DNA from: Thermococcus gammatolerans EJ3
GTDB lineage: Archaea; Methanobacteriota_B; Thermococci; Thermococcales; Thermococcaceae
Reading direction: 5' to 3'
NCBI RefSeq assembly: GCF_000022365.1
Contig: NC_012804.1
Span: 930,001 to 994,000, forward strand
Length of the DNA stretch: 64,000 nucleotides
Shown here: positions 8,436-16,150 of the stretch, piece after piece
Numbering within the stretch: position 1 is the first letter of the stretch
Layout of the letters: every line of letters starts with the position of its first letter
The notes under the pieces: model-generated
Database searches by the model: none
What the model was told of the DNA's origin: nothing
What the model saw: only the letters and a program-made list of their open reading frames with translations
Made by a program: the position numbers and the translations under genes

Positions 8436-8951
8436 TCAACCACCTGCGAACAGTTTCATCTCCTCATCTATCCTATCCGCCAGAAGATCAACAACCTCCC
8501 CATAACCTTCGATTTCGAAAAACACAAAGGTTCGCCCCCCATTTCTGACCCTGAGCCGTATTGTCCCCCTTCCTTTTCTGGTGTAGACGCTGTAGGTTTT
8601 CTCTTCCCCGCTCGATTCCACCTGGGTTGCGTTCATCTTGGAGAGCAGGTAGTCTATGAAGCGCTCAACGACCTTTGCCTCCTCGTCGATGGTGTATTCG
8701 AGCCTTCTTCTCCTCGCCTTCACGGTCTTTCTTACCTCCCTCGCCTCGTAGACCTCGACTTTCTCCTCGGCGTTCCCTTCGAGCCTTGAGAAGAGCTCCT
8801 CAAGGAACCCCTGGGCATCGTCAGTTTCGAGGTAGAAAACCATGCCCCTCGGCTTCTTGACGGTTGCTCTGGATGACCATTTGTCGAGGAGGTAATCGAT
8901 GCGCTTCCTCTCGGCGTCGTTATCGTACGCGACAAAGAGGATATATCCCAT
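8436..8951 (-). CDS. Unknown 171-residue protein, first gene of the HEPN/MNT operon
   Basis: Not recognised. It starts MGYILFVAYDNDAERKRIDY if the ATG at 8951 is used. This start is preferred because a TATA box at 8984-8991 predicts transcription near 8962, leaving a 10-nt leader with GTGGTG; the ATG at 8966 would fall at or before the transcript start. The protein is alpha/beta and soluble. It has a basic stretch (KTVKARRRRLEY) and a C-terminal half predicted as beta then helix (GTIRLRVRNGGRTFVFFEIE). The next gene begins 1 nt after its stop. No catalytic motif is seen. It may be a partner of the large coiled-coil protein, judged only by coupling. Confidence 0.72.
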   Translation of the reverse strand: MGYILFVAYDNDAERKRIDYLLDKWSSRATVKKPRGMVFYLETDDAQGFLEELFSRLEGNAEEKVEVYEAREVRKTVKARRRRLEYTIDEEAKVVERFIDYLLSKMNATQVESSGEEKTYSVYTRKGRGTIRLRVRNGGRTFVFFEIEGYGEVVDLLADRIDEEMKLFAGG

Positions 8952-8983
8952 ACGCACCACTGCCATTTATTTGTCGTTTATCC

Positions 8984-8996
8984 TATTTAAACTTTT
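8984..8996 (-). promoter_or_regulatory. Promoter (BRE/TATA) of the HEPN/MNT-Snf7-like operon
   Basis: On the minus strand AAAAG followed by TTTAAATA forms a good archaeal BRE/TATA box. A transcript would start about 25 nt downstream near 8962. No other convincing TATA box lies between the six genes down to 4549, so this is likely the operon promoter. Confidence 0.6.
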
Positions 8997-9051
8997 CTCC
9001 ATTTCGGAGATATTAAGTTGTGGGATTTTGGCACTACATTTAAATTTGGGC

Positions 9052-9162
9052 AATGCCCTCTACTCATGACGAGCCGGTGGGATTGCTGGATGTTATGGCA
9101 TCAAAGGATAAATGGTTTTTGCTCCTCACCGGTTGGATCAGTCCTCTCCGGGCATTTTAACA
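9052..9162. ncRNA. Candidate structured RNA with nested inverted repeats
   Basis: The 300-bp gap between the kinase stop and the next operon holds two nested helices. An outer perfect 7-bp pair joins 9052-9058 (AATGCCC) and 9150-9156 (GGGCATT). An inner 10-bp pair joins 9072-9081 (AGCCGGTGGG) and 9125-9134 (CTCACCGGTT), with two G-U wobbles. A small hairpin (GATG/CATC) lies at 9089-9102. On the plus strand an ACA follows 3 nt after the outer stem, but the distance from the inner stem (25 nt) is too long for a standard H/ACA guide. A plus-strand TATA-like TTTAAAT at 9039-9045 would start inside the element. The coding strand is undecided. It could instead be an attenuator or terminator of the kinase gene. 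No protein gene is seen in the rest of 8997-9270. Confidence 0.45.
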
Positions 9163-9270
9163 CGAAATCTAGCGGAGATGTTCAATAGTGTACACAAGAT
9201 CCCGACTAAAAATCCGGCGGGAACGTTGCGAGTTTAACTGGACTCAAGAAACTCAAAAAGTAAAAACGGC

Positions 9271-12200
9271 TCAGGGCTTCTCAAAGCCGACCCTGACCCT
9301 GTGGACTATTATCTCGGCCTTCTCAACGAGCTCGGGCGGTATTTCGAGGCCCTCCTCCAGCCTGAACTTGATCTGATCCGCGAGCCTCCGAACCTCATCC
9401 TTCAGCTCGCCCCCAACGTAGAACGCTAAATCGCTTGCGTACTTGTAGGCCTCTCCGGCGTTGTTGGTCTTCAGGTTGATGAGGAGTAGCTCCGTCAGGT
9501 AGTAGGCCGCCCTCCTCCTGTCTCCGAGGGTCTTGCTCTTCCTCAGGCCCTCTGAGTAAGTCATGTTGAGAACCCTCGCGAGGTCGCGCTGGAGCTCCTC
9601 AACCGACTGGTAGCGCTCCTCCTTCCTCTTCGCCAGCATCTTCATTATTATCGGCTCAACCTCCTTGGCCTCGGGGTTAATCTGGCCCGGCGGAACCGGA
9701 TCGTCCCTGAGAATGCCCATCATAACCTGACTGAGCGAGCCCTCGAAGGGGAGCCTTCCGGTGACGAGCTCGTAGAAGATGACGCCGAGCTGCCAGATGT
9801 CAGTCCTCTCGTCCGTGTGGCCGAACTTCTTGTCGATCTGCTCCGGGGCGGCGTAGAAGGGGGTAAAGCTCGTTGTCGTCGTCGCGCTCATGCTCTCCTC
9901 GAGAACCTTGCTCAGCCCCCAATCGCTGATCTTTGGTAAACCGTTCTTCAGGAGAACGTTGCTCGGCTTAAGGTCACGGTGAACGATCTTCTTGGAGTGT
10001 GCGTACTTCAGGCCTTCGGCGATGTTGAAGACGATCAGCGAAGCTTCATCCACCGGCAGGGGCTTCCGGAGTTTTGCGAGAGAACTTTCGCAGTACTCCA
10101 TCTCAAGGTACGGGACTGGCAGGACGTTAACGTCGTAGAGCTCGACGATGTTCGGGTGCTTTAAGTGGAGCCAGTTGGTTATCTCGCGCACGAAAGCCCT
10201 TCCAATGGCAGGATCGAGGGTCTTCGGGATCTTGAGGGCGATGACTCTGCCGTCCTTCCTCTTTGCTTTGTAAACCCTCGCGAAGCCGCCCTCTCCAATG
10301 TACTGGAAGTCGGAGTAGAGCTCCTGGAGAGCCTCGACCGGGTTGAGGATGGGCGTGCTCGTTAACGGCGTTGGGGTTCTCGCGGAAACCCTGGCGGTCC
10401 TGCTCACCCTCACCGGGAAGGTGTGGGAGAGCGAGCCCTTCTCCGACTCGACCTTCACCGTGAAGTCGAAGTCACCGAGGAACCTGGGCTTAACGGTCAC
10501 GCTCTCGCCTATCGTCTTGCCGGGCCTTATCCTCGGGAACTCCACCCTTTCCTCGCTCAGCTCGAAGTAGTCGGTGTTCTCGCTCAGGTCAACTGTTAAG
10601 CCCAGCGGATCAGAGAACTTGTTGGTTACTATTATCGAGACCTCGTTCTCGGCCTTGTGGAGCATCTCCTCGGGAACGGTGATCCTGACGCTCTCCCTGA
10701 GGAGTTCGAGCTTCCTCTTCTCTTCGAGCTTTGAGAGGCGCTCCCTTATGGCCTCTTCTCCCTCGCCTATTGCCTGCGCTATCTCAAGCGCCTCGGTGTA
10801 GAGTTTCTGGGCCCTCGTGAGGTCGTTCTCTTCGAGGGCCCCGTCCCCCTGCGAGACGAGGTTGTCCATGCGCGTCCGGAGGGAGTCGAGGAGCGACTCC
10901 ACCTCCTCCGCCCTTCCGAGGGCCGGGGCAAGGACCATCGCCTCGTTGATGACCGAGACAGCCTCGCCGTAGGATCTCCTCTCGATGAGCTCTTTCGCCT
11001 TGCTTATGAGTTCTGAAAGCTTTTCAAGGTTTCTGGCGATCTCTTTCTGGGCTTTCACCCTGTCAATTCTCTCCCTGACCTCTTTCTCCTTTCCGAGGAG
11101 TTCGGCTAGGGGCATGGCCTTCAGGTAGGTGGAGACGGCCCGGTCGTACTGTCCGCTTGAGGCCAGTGCGTCCCCCTCCTCAAGGAACTTGGAGATCACA
11201 GAGTTCACCGCGTTGTTGAGCTCCTCCCTGAGGGAGGGATGGGAGTTCGCTATCCGGAGGGCTTTCCTGTACTTTCCTTTTGCCTCCCCAACCCTGCCCT
11301 GGGCGGCTAGGCTCTCGATTTTGGCTGTTATCTCTTTGAGTTGGTTTTCGAGCTTGAGGATGAGGTTTTCTTCGATCCTGCGGGCGCGCTTCTCCATTCC
11401 CGCTCTGCTCAGTGCCTTTTTGAGCCGGTTAAGGTTTTCTAACGCCTCCTCCGGCCTTTCTCCAGCCATTGCGAGGAGGAGTCCCTCGGCCTCGTCGAGG
11501 GTACTTGTGAGGTTCGCCCTGATCTCTGCCTCTTTTTCGGGCGAGGTCTTTCCGGCCATCGGGAGGGCTTCCGCGAGGGCTATGGCCTTTTCAATTGGGT
11601 CGAGGGTTTCCGCCCCGGTGAGGAGTCTTTCGAGGTCGTTTTCCTTCGGCGCTGGTTTCTGGGGTTTTGGTTTTCCGCCTTTGGCTTTAGCGGCGATGCC
11701 TCCAACGAGGAGGAGGCCGATGACGGCGGCGATGTAGAGGGGGTTAATTCCACTGCTGGCTTTCTTGTAATATTGAGTCTTTACCTCCGCATTTGTGTCC
11801 TGGATCTGAGCGTTGGTGTCATGTATTTCTGCGTTGGTATCGTGGACTTCTGCGTTCGTTGATTCCACTTGAGCGTTTGTATTCTCAACCTGGGCGTTTG
11901 AATCATTGCAGAACTCACACCCCGGCAGGTTTCCATCTGACGGAAGCCTGAGAACCCAAAAGTCATCATCACCAGCGCCGAAGCTCTCAGTGTAGCCAGC
12001 CACTATAACGTCCCCGTTCTCCGCAACGGCAACCGCGTTAGCCTCCTCCCAATAACTCCCGCCGTAAGTCTTCTGCCATTTAACGTTCCCATTCTCGTCC
12101 AAACGAAGAACCCAAACGTCTCTACTACCAGCGCCGAAGCTTCTCGTGTAGCCTGCTACTATCACGTCCCCGTTATCAGCTATCGCAACCGCGGTAGCAT

Positions 12201-12590
12201 AATCCCGCTCACTCCCGCCGTAAGTCTTCTGCCACTTCACGTTACCGTTCTCGTCAAGCCTGAGAACCCAAGCGTCACTTTTCCCAGCGCCGAAGCTCCA
12301 AGTGTAGCCTGCAACTATAACGTCCCCATTCTCAGCTATCGCAACCGCATTACCGCCAACGTTTTTTGCCCAGATCACGTTTCCACTTGCATCAAGTCTC
12401 ATAGTGAAAGAACCTGTAACAATAACGTCCCCGTTCTCCGCAACGGCAACCGCGGAAGCCACATCATAATCTTTACCGCCATAACTCTTAACCCACCAGG
12501 GCCCGCCATCGTCCGCTTTAACGGCGGGAGAACCCACTCCAAGGAGGCCGTTAGGAGCAGGATGATAAGGAGCAGCGACCCCTTATTCAC
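9271..12590 (-). CDS. Receptor-like Ser/Thr protein kinase, apparent frameshift after the signal peptide
   Basis: The long frame covers 1088 residues from a GTG at 12537. The outer part (1-200) has four SBBP-like beta-propeller repeats of about 48 residues (GDVIVAGYT, WVLRLDENGNVKWQKTYGG). Residues 212-253 are six seven-residue repeats of the TNAEVHD kind, then a membrane helix at about 264-284. Inside follow helical/TPR-like repeats (300-610), a beta-sandwich (615-710) and a Hanks-type kinase (about 741-990) with GEGGFARV, K769, HRDLKPSN at 853-860, DWG instead of DFG at 872-874, and APE. The sequence just upstream encodes a clean signal peptide (MNKGSLLLIILLLTASL from GTG 12590, with GGTGGTG before it), but in another frame. 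Either a sequencing error or a real mutation lies near 12538-12548. Confidence 0.85.
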
Positions 12591-12697
12591 AGCACACCAC
12601 CCGGCCTACTACGGCACTTCATGATAAGAGGTTTTCGGCCCCTCCGTGATTCTCCCCTGTGCATCCTGCCGCAATAACCGAATCATAGTTATACCCC

Positions 12698-12714
12698 ACG
12701 GGTATTATACCCGT
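12698..12714. promoter_or_regulatory. Palindrome ACGGGTA-3-TACCCGT
   Basis: Perfect 7-bp arms with a 3-bp spacer, followed by a plus-strand TATA-like GGTATAAAA at 12717-12725. It lies in the divergent region between the kinase and the ATPase gene. Its sequence differs from the 35-bp array that follows, so another regulator may bind it, possibly one acting on the kinase. Confidence 0.5.
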
Positions 12715-12745
12715 CAGGTATAAAACGAAAACCCGCCGCTCTTTG

Positions 12746-12864
12746 TTGCCGGTCGAGAACCGGCAAGAGTTTATAAAGTCTTGTCGAATGACAATCGCTA
12801 CTTATTTATAAACCCTTGCCGAACGACGTTCCGCAAGGTATATAAATCACGGGGCGTACGTGAT
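12746..12864 (+). promoter_or_regulatory. Array of 35-bp-phased palindromes with a TATA box in each unit
   Basis: Three units start at 12746, 12781 and 12816, exactly 35 bp apart. Each begins with TTG-Y-CG and a palindrome: TTGCCGGT-5-ACCGGCAA, then TTGTC-GAAT-GACAA, then TTGCCGAAC-3-GTTCCGCAA (one mismatch pair). Each is followed at offset 23-24 by a TATA box (TTTATAAA, TTTATAAA, TATATAAA). A different palindrome, ATCACG-7-CGTGAT, sits at 12846-12864 between the last TATA box and the ATG at 12868. The last TATA box predicts a leaderless transcript at about 12867. The layout suggests cooperative repression by a protein binding one face of the DNA, probably autoregulation. Confidence 0.8.
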
Positions 12865-12867
12865 CCC

Positions 12868-14076
12868 ATGGTTGACCTTGAAGAGTACAACCCCTGGTGG
12901 GTGCACGAGGAAGACCCAGACGTCGAGGAGTGGAGGGACTTAGAGTACCGCTACGTCCCCTCGTGGATAAATGACCTCTCGCTCGAACCCTTCTCGGTGA
13001 ACTTCCTCGTCGGGCCGAGGAGGGTCGGCAAAACCCTTGGGGTGAAGCTCCTCATAAAAGAGCTCCTCCGTGAGAGGGAGAACCCATACGAAATCTTTTA
13101 CTTCGACTGCACGATGCTCGACGACCAGAACGACCTCTCCGCCGTTCTCAGGGAGTACCTGAAGCTCAGAGACGCCAAGGGGATAAAGGGCTCCCTCATA
13201 TTTCTCGACGAGGTTACCTCGGTCAGGAACTGGTGGAAGGCGATAATAGACCTGATAAACAGGAGAAAGCTCAGGAACGACGTCGTCACCGTTATGGGCT
13301 CCGTCTCCGTCAACCTCGACCGGGCGGTTGGCCGTTTCGCGGGGAGGAGGGGTAACGGGAGAGTCCTTGAGGTAATGCCCCTCGGCTTCAGGGACTACTA
13401 TAAGCTGGTTACAGGCGTTGAGGACTACTTCGACGGGAAAGGCCAGGACGCCTTCGAAAGCTACCTCCAGACCGGCGGCTACGCCGCTTACCTGAACAGG
13501 AGGATCAGAAAGGGGGACATAGTCGGCTCGCTAAAGGCCGACCTGAGGAGCCTGGAGAAGGAGAAAGACCCCGAGATAGCGAGGGAGATACTGGGGGCCA
13601 TCATATCCAAAGCGCCCAGCCCGCTCTCGTACCGCGAGATCGGTGAGGAAGCCGGAGTCAACAGGGACACCGTGAGGAGCTACGTTTCCGTTCTTTCGGA
13701 GCTCAAAGTACTCTTAGAAATTCCCTTCTCCCAGTGGGGAAAGGAAGTCGTCCCGAAGAAGAACAGGAAGTTTGCCATCAGGGACCCGCTGATGGCGAGG
13801 GCCTTCGCCGAGTGGAGCAGGGTTAGGATCGAGGACTCGGTGCTCTACGAGTGGGTCGTTCAGGAGCACCTCTACCGGAAGTTCAGGGAGGTTTATTACT
13901 TTAGAACTGGCGAATACGAGATCGACGCCGTTGTTCCTGGGATGAGGGTCGAGGTAAAGTCCGGGAAAAGGGGCGGCAGGTATCCAAAGGACGTCATCGT
14001 GCTCGGCGGGAGAGAGGTTCCCCGCTTCCTCTACGGCATAGACTACAGCCCCGTCATCGAGTACGAGAACGTTTGA
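12868..14076 (+). CDS. AAA ATPase with DUF4143-like C-terminus (archaeal ATPase family)
   Basis: 402 residues from ATG 12868, starting MVDLEEYNPWWVHEEDPD; the frame extends 29 codons upstream through the operator array but that part is non-coding by context. Walker A is GPRRVGKT (about 49-56), Walker B is SLIFLDEVT (about 109-117). A helix-turn-helix-like segment lies at about 252-275 (LSYREIGEEAGVNRDTVRSY). The C-terminus has YEIDAVV then RVEVKSGK, the D...ExK pattern of a PD-(D/E)XK nuclease-like fold. This is the AAA_14/DUF4143 class, abundant in Thermococcales and of unclear role. A paralogue lies at 49407. The gene stands alone, convergent with the GTPase gene. Confidence 0.88.
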   Translation: MVDLEEYNPWWVHEEDPDVEEWRDLEYRYVPSWINDLSLEPFSVNFLVGPRRVGKTLGVKLLIKELLRERENPYEIFYFDCTMLDDQNDLSAVLREYLKLRDAKGIKGSLIFLDEVTSVRNWWKAIIDLINRRKLRNDVVTVMGSVSVNLDRAVGRFAGRRGNGRVLEVMPLGFRDYYKLVTGVEDYFDGKGQDAFESYLQTGGYAAYLNRRIRKGDIVGSLKADLRSLEKEKDPEIAREILGAIISKAPSPLSYREIGEEAGVNRDTVRSYVSVLSELKVLLEIPFSQWGKEVVPKKNRKFAIRDPLMARAFAEWSRVRIEDSVLYEWVVQEHLYRKFREVYYFRTGEYEIDAVVPGMRVEVKSGKRGGRYPKDVIVLGGREVPRFLYGIDYSPVIEYENV

Positions 14077-14082
14077 GGGAAC

Positions 14083-15249
14083 TTACCTCGCGTGAATCTC
14101 CACTATGTCCCCGTCTTCCAAAACGTGATCTGCTCCGACCCTCTGGCCGGGGAACTTGACGCTCTTGCCCCAGACCCTCGCATAGCGGAAGTTCTTGGCG
14201 AAGTCCTTGTGAATCCTCTCGGCCAAATCCATGACGGTTGAACCTTTCTTGAGGGCGACCGGAGGATAAGCCGGCTCCTCTCCGGGGCTCTTGGTGAAGA
14301 CGCGGATGATTCCGGCCAAATCGTAGAGCTCGTCCTTCAGCTTCTCAAGGTTTATGCCCTTCTTCGCCGATATCGGGATTATCTTGAAGCGGTCGCCGTA
14401 GGCCTTAACGAGCCTCTCGTAGTTCTCCCTACTGCCGGGAGCGTCGCCCTTGTTGGCTATGATTATCGCCCTCCTCCAGACTAGGCTCTCGTCTATGGCA
14501 TCGGCGAACTCTTCAAGCGTCACGGGCTCCTTGACCGTTATCTCCGCCGAGTGTATGCGCTCCTCGCGGAGCATCTTCATGACTTCCTGAATGTCGCCCT
14601 TTATGTTCTCCTGACCGTTGATGACGATTCCGCCCATCGCTGTCCTCTTGATTTCGACCCTCGGCCTCCTCTTGTTGACCTTTATTCCTGCCCTCTCGAA
14701 CTCCCTCAGGAGAACCTCCATCTGCCTGATCGGATCCTGGGAGAGGTCAACGACTATCGCTATGGCATCGGCGTTCCTTACCACGCTCAGGAGCTGGGGC
14801 CCCATTCCTTTACCCAAGGCGGCGCCCTCAACGAGACCGGGAACCTCTACCAGCTGAATTTGAACGTCCTTGTGATGCATCATTCCGGGAATTGGCTTAA
14901 CCGTTGTAAAAGCATAGTCAGCAACGTCCACATCGACGTTTGTGAGGGCACGAAGGAGGGAGCTTTTGCCAACGTTCGGTAAACCGGCAAGGACTATCTG
15001 CGCCGCGCCCTCCTTTCTGACGGCCATCGAGGGCCCGCCACCGCTCTTGCGCATCTGCCTCTGCTTCTCAAGCTCCTTCCTGAGCTCCGCTAACCTTCGC
15101 TTTATCTGGAGGCGGAGCTTCTCGGTTCCCTTGTGCTTTGGAACCGTTGCGTACATCTTTTCGAGGGCTCGGATCTTCTCGGGAATTGTCTTTGCGTTCC
15201 TGTATTCCTCCTCGGCAGCGAGGTACTCCGCTGTCACGTTCGTTGGCAT
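14083..15249 (-). CDS. DRG/Obg-family GTPase with TGS domain
   Basis: 388 residues from ATG 15249 with GGGAGGG 4-5 nt upstream; the frame continues further upstream, but that crosses the divergent promoter. A helical N-terminus (1-90) is followed by a G domain: G1 GLPNVGKSS (about 95-103), G3 in VEVPGLVEG, G4 NKGD. The C-terminal 70 residues are a TGS domain (YPPVALKKGSTVMDLAERIH). DRG GTPases bind RNA or ribosomes and are universal in archaea and eukaryotes. The exact cell role in archaea is not settled. It ends 6 bp from the ATPase gene, tail to tail, and shares a divergent upstream region with the Lrp gene. Confidence 0.93.
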   Translation of the reverse strand: MPTNVTAEYLAAEEEYRNAKTIPEKIRALEKMYATVPKHKGTEKLRLQIKRRLAELRKELEKQRQMRKSGGGPSMAVRKEGAAQIVLAGLPNVGKSSLLRALTNVDVDVADYAFTTVKPIPGMMHHKDVQIQLVEVPGLVEGAALGKGMGPQLLSVVRNADAIAIVVDLSQDPIRQMEVLLREFERAGIKVNKRRPRVEIKRTAMGGIVINGQENIKGDIQEVMKMLREERIHSAEITVKEPVTLEEFADAIDESLVWRRAIIIANKGDAPGSRENYERLVKAYGDRFKIIPISAKKGINLEKLKDELYDLAGIIRVFTKSPGEEPAYPPVALKKGSTVMDLAERIHKDFAKNFRYARVWGKSVKFPGQRVGADHVLEDGDIVEIHAR

Positions 15250-15355
15250 TCTATCCCTCCCGGGATTATGGGCGAGGGCGATTTTATAAAAGTATGGCCT
15301 TTTGATGATCGGCAACTTTATATATCCTTTCGAAAATTTTTTAGGGGTGGTTCCC

Positions 15356-15826
15356 ATGCGCGGTAGAATGGATGAGATAGACCGGAAGATACTCATGATC
15401 CTGCAGAAAAACAGCCGATCCTCCCTGAGGGAGATTTCCAAGGAAGTTGGCCTCGCGGAATCGACCGTTTACGAGAGAATCAAGAAGATGAGGGAGAGGG
15501 GGATAATCAGGCGCTTTACCGTTCTTCTGAATCCTGAAGCTCTCGGCCTGGGAATGCTCGCCTTCGTTCTGATAAAGACGAAAGCGGGGATGTATGCCAA
15601 GGTTGCGGAAGAGCTCAGCAAGTACCCCAAGATAGTAGAGGTCTACGAGACTACCGGAGATTACGACATGATAGTTAAAATAAGGGCCAGGGACAGCGAT
15701 GAGCTCAACCGTTTCCTCGACGCGATAGGGGATATAGAGGGCGTTGAATCGACCCATACGATGGTCGTCTTAAAGGTTCACAAGGAGAGCAGCGAGCTGC
15801 CAATTGAGGAGCCCACAATCTTTTAA
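15356..15826 (+). CDS. Lrp/AsnC family transcriptional regulator
   Basis: 156 residues. ATG 15356 is chosen because AGGGGTGG lies 5 nt upstream and a TATA box (TTTATATAT at 15308-15316) would start the transcript near 15337. The N-terminal HTH reads MDEIDRKILMILQKNSRSS then LREISKEVGLAESTVYERIK. The C-terminal half is the RAM/AsnC ligand domain (YETTGDYDMIVKIRARDSDE). Lrp proteins form dimers or octamers, bind amino acids and control nitrogen and energy genes. The ligand cannot be read from sequence. It is a single gene followed by the H/ACA RNA candidate. Confidence 0.93.
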   Translation: MRGRMDEIDRKILMILQKNSRSSLREISKEVGLAESTVYERIKKMRERGIIRRFTVLLNPEALGLGMLAFVLIKTKAGMYAKVAEELSKYPKIVEVYETTGDYDMIVKIRARDSDELNRFLDAIGDIEGVESTHTMVVLKVHKESSELPIEEPTIF

Positions 15827-15880
15827 ACCCCCGGCTGGTAATCACTATCGCCGACAGCGGGGGGACAATACCCCTCGCAC

Positions 15881-16008
15881 GGGCTCGGTCTACCCGCCTC
15901 CGTGAGGTGCTCGGGTTCGATGAACGGAGCGTGCTCACGCCGAGCCCACAGGGCCGGGAGCATCCACCCGTGCGAGCGGTGAGCTCGGGCCTCTGTGCCC
16001 GGCCCACA
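15881..16008 (+). ncRNA. Double-hairpin H/ACA box guide sRNA (candidate)
   Basis: A GC-rich 130-nt stretch shows two hairpins, each with an 8-bp lower stem directly followed by ACA. Hairpin 1 pairs 15881-15888 (GGGCTCGG) with 15940-15947, ACA at 15948; the upper stem pairs CTCCGT (15898-15903) with ACGGAG (15924-15929) and has a GTGAGG/GATGA kink-turn-like tip. Hairpin 2 pairs 15951-15958 (GGGCCGGG) with 15998-16005, ACA at 16006; the upper stem is CCCG (15967) with CGGG (15986). In both, the upper stem to ACA distance is 16 nt, as expected of H/ACA guides. The 3' pocket of hairpin 1 is complementary to CGUGAGC of conserved 23S rRNA. A separate 9-bp stem-loop at 15829-15862 lies before it. 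Confidence 0.72.
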
Positions 16009-16091
16009 CTCAGACAATTTTCGGGGAAACTCCTAAAAATTGAAATCTTTTTCAGTAACTTTGTGCCTTTTCTCAACTCTTTCCACAAAAA

Positions 16092-16138
16092 CCCTTAAGT
16101 CCGTAAGCCTTTTAAGGGCCATGAAGTAAAAACTTCAT
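16092..16138 (+). promoter_or_regulatory. Two palindromic operators before the HTH gene
   Basis: CCCTTAA (16092-16098) and TTAAGGG (16112-16118) form perfect 7-bp arms, the right arm covering the TATA-like TTTTAAGG. ATGAAGT-4-ACTTCAT (16121-16138) is a second perfect palindrome at the likely transcript start. Both lie just before the regulator at 16151, so autoregulation is likely. Confidence 0.55.
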
Positions 16139-16150
16139 AGAGGTGAATGC

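Noticed and set aside
9052-9162. H/ACA guide on the plus strand with ACA at 9160
   Set aside because: Upper stem to ACA is 25 nt instead of 14-16 and the 3' pocket is too long; kept only as an unassigned structured element.
12698-12850. CRISPR-like array before the ATPase
   Set aside because: Only three units, palindromic and containing TATA boxes, no spacers and no cas genes.
12781-12867. N-terminal extension of the first ATPase from a TTG at 12781
   Set aside because: It runs through the palindromes and TATA boxes; TATA spacing and the paralogue both support the ATG at 12868.
15905-15925. T-loop-like GGGTTCGATGA suggesting a tRNA
   Set aside because: No acceptor, D or anticodon arms fit around it; it is the tip of an H/ACA hairpin.
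15827-16020. SRP RNA or RNase P RNA
   Set aside because: GC-rich and structured, but none of the conserved SRP helix 8 or RNase P core motifs I know are present, while H/ACA geometry fits twice.
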